Shown in pieces: positions 43,785 to 52,306 of a DNA stretch of 64,000 nt. Every line of letters starts with the position of its first letter. The first letter of the stretch is position 1. This DNA comes from DASQUK01 sp963813485 (GTDB lineage Bacteria; Actinomycetota; Acidimicrobiia; Acidimicrobiales; VFJN01), in the NCBI GenBank assembly GCA_963813485.1, contig CAWEZE010000011.1, positions 62,001 to 126,000 of the forward strand, read 5' to 3'. The notes beneath the pieces were generated by a model. It worked only from the letters and a program-made list of their open reading frames with translations, had not been told where the DNA came from and made no database searches. The translations under genes and the position numbers were made by a program.

Positions 43785-44411
43785 CTACCGAGGGGCAGCC
43801 CGATGGGCCCAGACTGCGAAGAGGGGGTCGCCACGATGATGGCTCCGCGTACGCCGCTCGAGCATCGGCTCGTGCCATCCCCCTGAAGCCCGGAAGTAGG
43901 TGGCCACGATCTCGGCGCGTCCTTCTTCGGAGGCGGCCATCCAGCCGCGAATCGCCTTGGTCGGGAACAGGCGGTTCGAGAACGTGCACACGAACCTCCC
44001 GCCGGGCCGGAGCACCCGCTGCACTTCGCTGAACACTTCGACTGGGCGCAGGAGGTAGTCGACCGACACGCAGCACACGACTGCATCGAAGGCCTCGTCG
44101 TCGAAGGGCATGACCGGGTTGGCGTTGAGGTCGTGCACGATCGTGGCAGTGGCACTCGGGTTGGCGGCCAGCTCCTCCTCGTTCATCCCCAGGACCGTGA
44201 GGTGGGCCGGAGCCACCCGGAAGTGCGACACCCAGGACCCCATGAGATCGAGGACGTCACCGCGGATTCCCAGTTCCTCGTAGAGGGCACCAACCGCGGC
44301 GATGGCGTCGTCGTCGATGTGCGCCACGAGCCGGGGAACCGAATAGAAGTGAGCGTCAGGCCCGCCGTCGACACGGTCGAAGAAGCCCGGCGGGAACGGC
44401 TCGATGCCCAT
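43785..44411 (-). CDS. class I SAM-dependent methyltransferase
   Basis: 208 residues from ATG 44411. Rossmann methyltransferase core: VLDLMGSWVSHFRVAPAHLT (motif I region), then VLGMNEEELAANPSATATIV, MPFDDEAFDAVVCCVSVDYL (motif IV) and EVQRVLRPGGRFVCTFSNRL (post-motif). Motif I is LDLMGSWVSH rather than the classic DxGxGxG, as in a subgroup of proteins annotated as methyltransferase-domain proteins. The substrate is unknown. It is complete and isolated between decayed genes. Confidence 0.82.
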   Translation of the reverse strand: MGIEPFPPGFFDRVDGGPDAHFYSVPRLVAHIDDDAIAAVGALYEELGIRGDVLDLMGSWVSHFRVAPAHLTVLGMNEEELAANPSATATIVHDLNANPVMPFDDEAFDAVVCCVSVDYLLRPVEVFSEVQRVLRPGGRFVCTFSNRLFPTKAIRGWMAASEEGRAEIVATYFRASGGWHEPMLERRTRSHHRGDPLFAVWAHRAAPR

Positions 44412-44495
44412 CGCTAGGCGAGACTAGGTGAGGGCCGGTAGGGCATCGTTCCGGCGTTTGACGGCACCTCAGACACGCACCACTAGCGTCTCGCT

Positions 44496-44787
44496 GTGAC
44501 TCCGTCCGGGCGGCTGGTCATCCTGAACGGTGCGTCGAGTTCCGGTAAGACCACGCTCGCTGAACGGCCTTCCGAGAGCAGCAAGCCGCCCTCGGTGAGT
44601 TCTGGCTGCTGATGCGGGATCGACGATATCCTCTCGAAGCCTGCCGCCGGAGTGGCTCGACCTGGGACTTGCCGCCGGACCGGCGCTCGGCGATCGAGGG
44701 CTCAGGTTCACCACCACCCCGACGGAGTCGGGCGCTGAAGCGCTTATTTGGCGGACCTCCGATTTCGCTATTGGCGGCTTCGATTGA
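44496..44787 (+). pseudogene. chloramphenicol-phosphotransferase-like protein, multiply frameshifted
   Basis: The GTG at 44496 opens VTPSGRLVILNGASSSGKTT, a P-loop as in CPT-like kinases. The following blocks then appear in successive frames: FREQQAALGEFWLL, GIDDILSK and LDLGLAAGPALGDRGLRFTT, ending at 44787. Three shifts within 290 bp, and only the first half of the ~180-residue family, mark it as a dead gene. CPT proteins phosphorylate chloramphenicol or unknown nucleophiles. Confidence 0.65.
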
Positions 44788-45290
44788 ACACCGGTGTGGC
44801 AGTGCGGCAAGCCGGCGGACAGGCTGCGTCGTTAAGAGCCTGTGGTCCTCGCGACGAACCAGCCAGCCCCGGATGACTTCGGGCGGGGGTAGGGGCTTCA
44901 GCTCAACGTGGATGCCCGTCCGGGGTCTGGGTGACGGTACCAGGCCCTGCAGGCCGGTGACGTCGACCGGATGGTCTAGGTGCCAACACCTGCAACGACT
45001 GACTCCTGGCTGCATGCACGGGCTAGTGAACGGTGACAGGCCGGGCGGGTCCTCGGGGGGCAGGTAAGCAACCCAGCCTTCGGAGTCGAGGGTGACGGTG
45101 TTGATCCACTCGAGCCGATGATTCGCGAAGGCGAGCTCCGAGCGAAGCATCACGGGCCGGACATGCGCGGCCACCGTGCGTCCCACAGAAGCGCTGCAAC
45201 TGAGGGACGCACGGTGGCCGAGAACGAGCCTGTCCTATCCGGGCTCAGGGGGTCCTTGCCGCCGCTCGCTTTCGAGGGCCTCGTCGGGCC
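44788..45290. other. decayed region with WLAY-family copy D and a 17-bp inverted repeat
   Basis: On the minus strand, about 45124-45000 encodes TVTLDSEGWVAYLPPEDPPG then LSPF before diverging, a truncated relative of copies A-C. A perfect inverted repeat (CGGCCACCGTGCGTCCC, 45168-45184, and its complement at 45204-45220, 19-nt spacer) lies beside it. No other gene is supportable. Confidence 0.5.
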
Positions 45291-45755
45291 TCACGCGGTG
45301 GCCGGCATGACGCGGATGGTTCCCTCGAACCTCAGCGTTGCCGCGTTGACCAGTTGTCCTGTCTCGTGGACCTGGGCGCCTTCGAGGAAGCCGTCGACCA
45401 CCGTCCCGTTCATGATCGCCGTCCCCGTCTGGTTGTTGAGAGTCCCGCGGAGATGGGCGGTGAACGACTCTGCTCCGGCGTGGACGATCCAGTCGAACTC
45501 GACGTGCCAGATTCGCCCCGAGCAGGGGTTCGGCCCGGTACAGCCGGTGAGGACCGTCGTCAGATCCCCATCGACATCTCCGGAGACGCTTCCCTCCCAC
45601 ACGCCGACCGCGACGGCCTCCTTCTCGAACGTCAGGCGAAGCGGCGCGGTTGCGCTCGCCGGAGACGCAAGAGCAGGGCCGAAAGACAGGAGACCCGCCG
45701 CCATGAGCCCGATGAGGACCGATACCCATAGTCGCTTCGAACTGCGCACGGACAT
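45291..45755 (-). CDS. secreted protein of unknown function
   Basis: 154 residues from the ATG at 45755, chosen for the GGAGGG 5-6 nt upstream. A clear Sec signal peptide (SSKRLWVSVLIGLMAAGLLS, cut after ALASPASA) is followed by a ~120-residue beta-rich domain: GVWEGSVSGDVDGDLTTVLT, a Cys pair in GCTGPNPCSG, HVEFDWIVHAGAESFTAHLR, GTLNNQTGTAIMNGTVVDGF. The repeating strand pattern suggests a lipocalin-like or allene-oxide-cyclase-like barrel. Exported; role unknown. Confidence 0.7.
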   Translation of the reverse strand: MSVRSSKRLWVSVLIGLMAAGLLSFGPALASPASATAPLRLTFEKEAVAVGVWEGSVSGDVDGDLTTVLTGCTGPNPCSGRIWHVEFDWIVHAGAESFTAHLRGTLNNQTGTAIMNGTVVDGFLEGAQVHETGQLVNAATLRFEGTIRVMPATA

Positions 45756-46105
45756 GACACCCTCCATTCGTCGTTGCCGCGTCTCACCCCAAGGGGCGAG
45801 ACCGGCGGTTCGTGTCGCGACGGTGCACACAACCGGGCTCGGGTGACATCCGTACTGGCACGGAGATCAGTACGGATTGCGGTTGCTGACGTACGATCAG
45901 CCACGTCCATCGCCGAGCGGGGCCCGCATCATCTGTTGCTACCCGAATGGCCACGTCCCGCAGGATGGCCGGCAGGCGGCTCAGGTCAGGGTCACGAAAC
46001 TGGACCGGTCGCAGACTTCCCGGGCCGTCGGTGTCCTTCATCCGCCATTCCACCGGGATGGGCCGCCGGCTGGGGCGGTGTTACGCACCGAGAGACGTTG
46101 TCGAA
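45756..46105. other. intergenic, no gene seen
   Basis: Short open frames exist on both strands but none has a start signal or a recognisable motif. It lies between the secreted-protein start and the end of the large regulator, so it may carry the promoter of the former. Confidence 0.4.
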
Positions 46106-49100
46106 CTAGGTAGCGGCTTTCGGCGCGTCGGTCTCTGTTCGGCGCGCGGCGACGATTGCCTCTTTGACCAGGACATCTGCTGCGAGCCGCTCCCCTGCTG
46201 TCCAATTGGCCGAAAAGTCAACCGGGCTCAGCGAATCACGAAGCGTGTCCAGGTGCTGGTCGCGCCATGTGTTCCATTGCGGCATGCTGCTAGCGCCGAC
46301 GTCCGCGGCGATGGCGTCGGCGCCGGCGAACAGCCGCACCGCAGTCGTAAAGCCTCCGGCGCGAGTCAAGACGATAGCGATACCTTGGACAGCGTAAAAG
46401 ACTCCACGCCGGTCTCCAGTCTCGGCCCAAAGCTCCAGTGCCTCTCTGTAGCACCGGGCTGCGCCCCTTCCGTTTTCCGCAAGGTCGTCGATCCAACCAA
46501 GGCCCCACCAGGCCGAACCGGTGCACCATCGATCGCCGATACCGATGACCTCGGTGAAGTTCTCTCGAGCCTGGTTGGGATCGGAACCGATCGACGTGTA
46601 GCCCAACGCACTTAGGGCCATACTCAGTGTTCGTTGGTCGTTCAATTGGCGCGCCAGCGCTACCGATTCAGTCGAAATCGTTGCGGCTCGGCCCCTCTCA
46701 CCCACGACGGCCAGATAGGATCCGTAGGCTGCAAGATCGTGCGCATACCTCCGTAACTGCCCGGTCTGCTTGAGCTCCTCTAGGCCTCGCTCACACAGCG
46801 CGATTCCCCCCGAAATGTCCCCGCCATCCAGCAGCTGCGACAGGCCCCGGATGATGTGAACCCGAGGGACCAGCGGATCGTCGTCTGAGATCGAACAGCG
46901 CTCGCTCTCCGCGCACCAGGAGATCGACCTCTGAGTGCCGACCCTGGGACCATGCACTCCATGCTGCGTTCGCAAGCGCCTCGGAACGACCCGGCGCTCC
47001 GGATGCATCGCGTTGCAGTACCGCCTCGAGGGCACTCAGAATACCTCCGCCCCACCCCCATAGACACCATACGTCGACCAATGCACCGGTCAGCCTGAAT
47101 ACTGACGATACGTCATTGGTGTCGACCGCGTGGTCGAGCGCGAGGCGTATGTTTGGTGCCTCGGCCGCCAGCTGCTCACTCCGGGTGTCGACGTCGGCGA
47201 CCACTGCTGGACCGGCAAGGTCGTCGGCCAGTCTCGTATAGAACTTGAGATGGCGACGCCTCGCGTCATCCGAGCATTCCGCGTTCTCCCGCCGCCTTTT
47301 CGAGGGCATAGGCACGAACGGTTTCCAATAAGCGTAGCCGTGTCATTCCGTGCTTCGCTTCGGCGACGACCATTGACTTGGCCACGAGAGCGGAAAGCAC
47401 GTCCAGGCCATATCGTTCCTGTGGTGCTCCTGCAGTCAGAGCTTCCACAGCCGCAAGTGAGAAGCCAGGCGCAAATAGTGCCAGCTCGGCGAGAAGCGTT
47501 TGTTCATCGCTTTCGAGGAGATCGTAGCTCCAGTCGAGCGTCGCTCGCAGCGTGCGGTGATGATCTATGTGGTCCTGACGACGACCGAGAACCTGAAATA
47601 GTTGATCCAAGCGGGATACGATCTCCACTGGAGTCATGGTCGGAACCCGAGCGGCCGCCAGCTCTATCGCGAGTGGTAGACCGTCTAGTGATCGGCACAG
47701 CTGAGCTATAGCCACCGAATTGCTGTCGTCGAGAGAGAAATCCGGCTTGTAACTTCTAGCCCGCTCGACGAAGAGCTTCACGGCATCGGCTGCGGCAATC
47801 GCCTCCGGGGTGTCTTCGCTCGGCGTTCTCAGTGCGGGTACTGAGAACAGCACCTCGCCAACGATTCCGAGGGGTTGCCGGCTGGTGGCGAGAATTCGGA
47901 TGCTCGGAGCTACCTGGATAACTCTTTCGCATATTGCGGCCGCTTGTGCTTGGACATGCTCGCAGTTGTCAAGGACCAGTAGGCCGGTCCGGGGCGTCAA
48001 ATGGCGAACGATCCGCTCCGATGCGTCAACTTCGGTGCTAGCCCGAACGCCGAGAGTCCCCAAGAGGACCTCCGCGATGTTCCCGCCAGGGCTGACGCCT
48101 GCAAATTCGGCGTACCACGAATCGCGCAGGTCTGTCTCCATCGCCTTGGCGGCCAAGTGGGTCGCAAGACGGGTCTTGCCGGTTCCGCCTGCACCGACCA
48201 GCGTCACCAAGCTGTGCGCAGCAAGCAGCGACGAGATCGTGGACAACTCGCTCTCTCGACCAACGAGTGGGGTCACTGCGGTGGGGAATCGCTCGTGTTC
48301 GAATGCCGCAGGTGCTACCGGCTCGCCCGAGGGACCGAAGCTCCCAGGGGACCCTGCGGCGCGAACCAGTTCGTGGCGGTTCGCCACCTGGAACTTGCGG
48401 AGCAGCGACGATATGTGGCTCTCCACCGTGCGTTCCGACACGTACAGGCGGGACGCGATCTCGGCATTCGTCAGGTGCTCGCAGAGCGCGTCGAGCACCT
48501 CGGCCTCCTTTCGAGTCACCCCTCGCTCGGCCCACAGCCGCTCCCCGGGGGCGCGGCGATGGACCGGTCCCGCTCGCGGTTCAGGCAATCCCGGGCCTGT
48601 CAGGACGTAGGTGGGCTCGGGTCGGTCCAGGTCTCTCAGCCGGACCTCTCCGAGCTCCAGGAGGCGCACCCCCGCCGGCAGGCGATCGACTACCAGCCGG
48701 GCGGTGGACCCACTCACGAGCACATCACCCCCCTGAGCCGCTGCCCGGAGCCGAGCAGCCCGGTTCACCGCCGGGCCCAGGAAGTCGCCGCCACGCTCGA
48801 CCGCCTCTCCGGTGTGCACCGCAAACCGCACCGCAAGGCGGGCGCCAGTTGGCCACTGCGCCGCGGCCAGCCCCACCTGGGCCGCGTACGCCGCTGCCAG
48901 CGCATCCGTGGCCAACGTGAACACGGAAAACGTCGAGTCGCCCTCGCCTCGGGCTTTCAACACGACGCCCTTGTGAGCCGCCACCGCCGCGGTGACGATC
49001 TCATCGTGGCGGGCTAGAGCCGTCTCCATCCGCGCGGGTGCGCTCTCCCACAATCGGGTCGAACCGACGATGTCGGACAACACGAATGTGACCACCCCTG

Positions 49101-49179
49101 AGGGCAGCCGCTGCTCCGCCACGGCACGATCATCGCGCGAGATCCGCGCGGAGCCCGCCTCGAATGTGCCGGTGCCCAT
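46106..49179 (-). CDS. adenylate/guanylate-cyclase-like + LuxR HTH + STAND ATPase + TPR regulator (apparent frameshifts)
   Basis: The ATG at 49179 starts a class III cyclase homology domain: LPSGVVTFVLSDIVGSTRLW, KGVVLKARGEGDSTFSVFTL and FAVHTGEAVERGGDFLGPAV, ~20-200. Next comes a LuxR helix-turn-helix (LTNAEIASRLYVSERTVESH, ~250-290), then an NB-ARC-like ATPase with Walker A LVGAGGTGKTRLATHLAA and GLLVLDNCEHVQAQAAAICE. After a shift near 47290 and another near 46900 the TPR-like tail continues to 46106 (ARENFTEVIGIGDRWCTGSA, AARCYREALELWAETGDRRG). The cyclase-like domain probably senses rather than synthesises. HTH placement in the middle is unusual. GC is lower than the neighbourhood, suggesting transfer. 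Confidence 0.8.
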
Positions 49180-49286
49180 TGCGACCCGAAGGTGCGGCTG
49201 GCCACAGATGGCGTCGGTCGTTCAAGGGGCTGGCGCAGGCCCCAACCCCGGTATGCGGCCATCGAGGGCCGGGTACACGCACGGGC

Positions 49287-49535
49287 ATGGTAACAATCCT
49301 GTGGATCATCGCCGTCGTCCTCGTGATCGCCGGCATCGTCCAACTCGTCCAAGGCCAACTGGGGCTGGGCATCGTCCTGATCGTCGTCGGGCTTCTGATC
49401 GGGCCCGGTGGTGTTTCGATCTTCGCCACCAGCTCTCTTATGGGGGTCTCGGGGGGCTTCGTCACCTGGAGGTCCAGATCTCGTCGGTGGCCAACAGTGC
49501 TTCCTCCGCGGTCGCGAACCTGCCCACCGTCGTGA
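49287..49535 (+). CDS. small membrane protein
   Basis: 82 residues from ATG 49287. The first ~45 residues form two hydrophobic stretches (MVTILWIIAVVLVIAGIVQL, LGIVLIVVGLLIGPGGVSIF) like the short DUF6131-type membrane peptides of actinobacteria. The remaining part (WRSRSRRWPTVLPPRSRTCP) is antisense to the WLAY copy C gene and is probably an unnatural extension, so the original gene was likely shorter. Function unknown. Confidence 0.5.
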   Translation: MVTILWIIAVVLVIAGIVQLVQGQLGLGIVLIVVGLLIGPGGVSIFATSSLMGVSGGFVTWRSRSRRWPTVLPPRSRTCPPS

Positions 49536-49743
49536 TCGGCGACAGGCCAGGAGGCTCATCCAACCGCACGTAGGCAAGCCACAGGCCTGACGACTCGAGC
49601 ATGACCGTCCCGCGGGGCTGGCTCCCCCAGGAGCCGGACCACTGGTTGCGGGCAGTCTCTCGCCACACCAGCCCCGGGCCCTCGGGCTCGGGGCTGGGTG
49701 CGCTGTGGGCGAACTCGAAGTCGTCTCGCCAGTTGCCGCCCAT
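49462..49743 (-). CDS. WLAY-PPGLSP small protein family, copy C
   Basis: 93 residues from ATG 49743, preceded at 6 nt by TATGTT (leaderless-type -10). The N-terminus MGGNWRDDFEFAHSAPSPEP is specific to this copy. It leads into PRGTVMLESSGLWLAYVRLD, EPPGLSPITTVGRFATAEEA and LLATDEIWTSR-stop, matching copies A, B and D. Of the four it has the best start and stop and a natural-looking promoter. No catalytic motif or membrane segment. Function unknown. Confidence 0.65.
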   Translation of the reverse strand: MGGNWRDDFEFAHSAPSPEPEGPGLVWRETARNQWSGSWGSQPRGTVMLESSGLWLAYVRLDEPPGLSPITTVGRFATAEEALLATDEIWTSR

Positions 49744-49771
49744 GGTACGAACATACGTTTGGACCATGGGC
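49738..49771. promoter_or_regulatory. 9-bp inverted repeat overlapping the start of copy C
   Basis: GCCCATGGT (49738-49746) and ACCATGGGC (49763-49771) are perfect inverted arms with 16 nt between. Each arm contains an ATG, one being the copy C start on the minus strand. TATGTT lies inside the spacer. It is a candidate operator or a duplicated divergent start region. Confidence 0.45.
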
Positions 49772-49781
49772 GAGGGCAACC

Positions 49782-50462
49782 TCACGCCGAGTTGCCAGGG
49801 CTTCCTTCCGAATCGCTGGCCGTCCGACCGGGCTCGACGCCTACCTCGGGCGCCAGCGATTCGTGGGGTCCGGGGACCTCGACCACCGGATCGTCGTGGT
49901 CGTCCCACTCGGTGCGCAGGGCGCGGCTCATCGTGGCGTGCATCTCGTAGAGGCACGTGATGTACGTCAGCTCGAGGATCTGCTCATCCTCCAGGTGGGC
50001 CCGCAGCGTGGCGAAGACCCCATCCGGCACCCGGCCGCCGTCGAGCACGAGCGCATCGGTGTACGCCAGCACCGCCCGCTCCACCGGTGACCAGCAGTCG
50101 GCCACCGACCACGCGGGGATCGCGGCGATCTTCTCCTCGGCCATTCCCAGCGCCCGGCACGACTTGCAGTGCTGCGAGAACACGAACTGGCTGCCGCGCG
50201 CCCAGCCGGCGCGGATCTGTCCCAGCTCCCGCAGCTCGGCGGGCAATCGCCGTTGCGGTGACCGGTACAGCGCGAATCCGCCGACGCAGTGCTCGAGCAC
50301 ATCGGGGACGAGGGCGAACGTGGTCCACCAGTCGCCGGGTGTGCCGGTGGCGGTGCCGGGATCGGCCACCGGGTCGCGGCCAGCGCCGAACATGAAGTCG
50401 TACATGGCCGTGACGATCGGTGCCGCCGCCTCGTCACGGGGAACCTGGCGCAATCGGGGCAT
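49782..50462 (-). CDS. carboxymuconolactone decarboxylase (AhpD-like) family protein
   Basis: 226 residues from ATG 50462. The CMD motif is visible: LRELGQIRAGWARGSQFVFS, QHCKSCRALGMAEEKIAAIP with the redox CxxC, then SPVERAVLAYTDALVLDGGR. The family acts as peroxidase-like or lactone-handling trimers; AhpD-type members use the CxxC pair. The last ~20 residues are poorly conserved. The substrate is unknown. Confidence 0.85.
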   Translation of the reverse strand: MPRLRQVPRDEAAAPIVTAMYDFMFGAGRDPVADPGTATGTPGDWWTTFALVPDVLEHCVGGFALYRSPQRRLPAELRELGQIRAGWARGSQFVFSQHCKSCRALGMAEEKIAAIPAWSVADCWSPVERAVLAYTDALVLDGGRVPDGVFATLRAHLEDEQILELTYITCLYEMHATMSRALRTEWDDHDDPVVEVPGPHESLAPEVGVEPGRTASDSEGSPGNSA

Positions 50463-50784
50463 GGCCTCAAGGTAGAGGGCCGAGTCGGTCGTAGACCGAC
50501 GCCGTCAGCGGTGGCGGGTGGGGGTGGGCTGGCGGTGCTCGGCCTGGTGCTCGATCGCCAGGGCGTGGTCGCACGGATACGGCGTCAGCAACGGCGCCAC
50601 CGCGTCGCCCAGCTGGCCCGGCGGTGGCTCGTCGGCGAGCTCGAGCGTGCGCAGGCGCTCGGCGGCGGCGAACCCACAGCTCCAGCCCGACCCCCACCCG
50701 CCACCCCATAATGGCGTTGGTTTTCGACCGACTCGGGAGCCCGGCGGTACCGGCAACCCGCCTCACCAAAACCGGAGGTCCCTC
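50463..50784. repeat. REP-like inverted pair upstream of the VUT transporter
   Basis: GGTGGCGGGTGGGGGTGGGC (50510-50532 block) is the near-perfect inverted complement of CCAGCCCGACCCCCACCCGC (50682-50705 block), one base different in length. About 150 nt lie between. The second unit matches 24/25 bases of a unit inside xseA (59247 on). A GGCGG..CCGCC hairpin and a GGAGGT ribosome-binding site precede the transporter start. No gene is convincing here. Confidence 0.5.
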
Positions 50785-51510
50785 ATGCAGCCCGCTCCAT
50801 CCATCGCGCCGGAGCAGACGATTCCCACCGACGGGGCCCGGCCCACGGCCGTAGCCACCGTTTCGCGCGTGGCCATCGCTGCCGTCGGTGCCTACGTCGG
50901 TGCCCAGGTGATCGCAGACATCACCAGCGTGAAGATCGGGTCGACGTTCGGTCGGGCCGTCGACATGGGCACTTTCGTCTATCCGATCACGTTCACCCTG
51001 CGCGACGTGGTCCACAAGGCCCTGGGAAGGCGGGCCGCCCGCACGCTGATCGTCACCGCCGCCGTGGTCAACCTGTTCATGGCGGTCTACCTGCAGTGGG
51101 TGGCGCGGGTGCCGAGCCACGAGAGCTACCCCCTGGGCGACGAGTTCCGCGCGGTGCTCGGCCCGCTGTGGCGCATCGTGGTGGCATCGATCATCGCCGA
51201 GGTGATCAGCGAGCTGCTCGACACCGAGGTGTACCACTGGTTCGTGCGGCGCGTGACCACTCGCTTCCAGTGGGCACGGGTCGCCGTCAGCAATGCCGTG
51301 AGCATCCCCGTGGACAATGCGATCTTCGCCATCGGGGCATTCGGCTCGCTGCCGCTGTTGACCGACCACGCCCTGACGCTGCCGTGGGCTGCGGTCTGGG
51401 ACATCTTCGTCGTCAACCTGATGGTCAAGGGGTTGGTGTCGGCCGCGAGCCTGCCGCTGATCTACGTGTCGCCGGACCGAGACTGGCGCAACGACCCCGA
51501 CAATGCTTGA
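50785..51510 (+). CDS. yhhQ: VUT-family queuosine-precursor transporter (YhhQ-like)
   Basis: 241 residues from ATG 50785 with GGAGGT 7 nt upstream. Five or six TM helices: VAIAAVGAYVGAQVIADITS, GTFVYPITFTLRDVVHKALG (with the family signature F-x-Y-P-x-T-F), TLIVTAAVVNLFMAVYLQWV, IIAEVISELLDTEVYHWFVR and RVAVSNAVSIPVDNAIFAIG. These match the VUT (DUF165/YhhQ) family that imports preQ0/preQ1/queuine. It lets the host salvage tRNA-modification precursors. No preQ1 riboswitch is clearly recognisable upstream. Confidence 0.9.
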   Translation: MQPAPSIAPEQTIPTDGARPTAVATVSRVAIAAVGAYVGAQVIADITSVKIGSTFGRAVDMGTFVYPITFTLRDVVHKALGRRAARTLIVTAAVVNLFMAVYLQWVARVPSHESYPLGDEFRAVLGPLWRIVVASIIAEVISELLDTEVYHWFVRRVTTRFQWARVAVSNAVSIPVDNAIFAIGAFGSLPLLTDHALTLPWAAVWDIFVVNLMVKGLVSAASLPLIYVSPDRDWRNDPDNA

Positions 51511-51520
51511 GAGGCCCGGC

Positions 51521-51635
51521 GGATAGGCGGCTCCGAAGGGCACCCCGGCGTTGGAATTTGTCGCTGGGCCGCAGCTCAGCAGCTTGGCCTCCAGGCAACG
51601 CTGACCACCGCGAGCCCAGAGAACGTGCCCTATTT
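51521..51635. repeat. dispersed ~115-bp intergenic repeat, copy 2
   Basis: Begins GGATAGGCGG, ends GCCCTAT, and carries AGCTCAGCAGCT and CGCTGACCACCGCGAGCC in the same order as 36230-36342. It occupies the whole space between the converging VUT and TetR genes. Confidence 0.5.
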
Positions 51636-51655
51636 CGCCCACGCTCTGAGGCGGG

Positions 51656-52306
51656 CTACTCGTCGCGAACGACCCCGGCCAGGCAGATGCTGGCGTATTC
51701 GGCGACGAACGCCTCGCGGTCGGCCGGCCAGGGGAACTGGGGCTTTGCGATCAGCAGCGACGTCAAGCCGTGCACCCGCGCCCAGAACCCGATTGCCAGG
51801 CGGTAGGCATCGGTGAACCCGGGGCGGAAGCGCCCGGCGTCGATGCAATCCTGGGCGCAGCGCCGGACCTGGTCGAACGCGGCGTTGTCGCGCAGCACCA
51901 CGACCTGGTACTCCTCGGGGGTGTCGTCGGCCGGGGTCATGAACAGGATGCGGTAGGGCTCGGGGTTGTCGAGGCCGAAGCGCATGTACGCGAGACCCAT
52001 CGCGCGGAGGCGTTCGACGGGGTCGTCGACACCCTCGCTCGCCCTCGCCAGGAACTCGTCGAGGGCTGCGAAGTGCCGGGCGCAGACCTCGAAGATGAGG
52101 TCGTTCTTGTCGGCGAAGTGCCGGTAGATCGACGGCGGGGTGACGCCGACGCGCTCGGCCACCGCACGGATCGAGACCGCCTCGGCGGATCCCGTCTCGA
52201 GCAGCAGCCGCTCGGTGGCGGCCAGGATCTCGTCGCGCAGCGCCGCCCCCTCACCCTTGCGGGCGCGGGGACGGCGGGAAGCGGTCGGCGGGGAAGCGGC
52301 GGTCAT
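51656..52306 (-). CDS. TetR/AcrR-family repressor
   Basis: 216 residues from ATG 52306, overlapping the stop of the MMPL gene (ATGA). N-terminal HTH: LRDEILAATERLLLETGSAE, AVSIRAVAERVGVTPPSIYR, HFADKNDLIFEVCARHFAAL. The C-terminal ligand domain (VDDPVERLRAMGLAYMRFGL, FWARVHGLTSLLIAKPQFPW) resembles the WHG subgroup. It is co-transcribed with, and likely represses, the MMPL exporter. A palindrome at 54658-54668 upstream of that gene is the probable operator. Confidence 0.88.
   Translation of the reverse strand: MTAASPPTASRRPRARKGEGAALRDEILAATERLLLETGSAEAVSIRAVAERVGVTPPSIYRHFADKNDLIFEVCARHFAALDEFLARASEGVDDPVERLRAMGLAYMRFGLDNPEPYRILFMTPADDTPEEYQVVVLRDNAAFDQVRRCAQDCIDAGRFRPGFTDAYRLAIGFWARVHGLTSLLIAKPQFPWPADREAFVAEYASICLAGVVRDE

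Noticed and set aside
50505..50756. 83-codon minus-strand ORF
   Set aside because: It consists largely of REP-like repeat sequence and shows no domain or start signal.
50712..50784. Possible SAM/preQ1 riboswitch before the VUT transporter (CCGGCAACC motif, hairpin)
   Set aside because: The CGGCAACC string and a GGCGG/CCGCC hairpin are present but the rest of a known aptamer is not recognisable, and the segment overlaps REP-like repeats.
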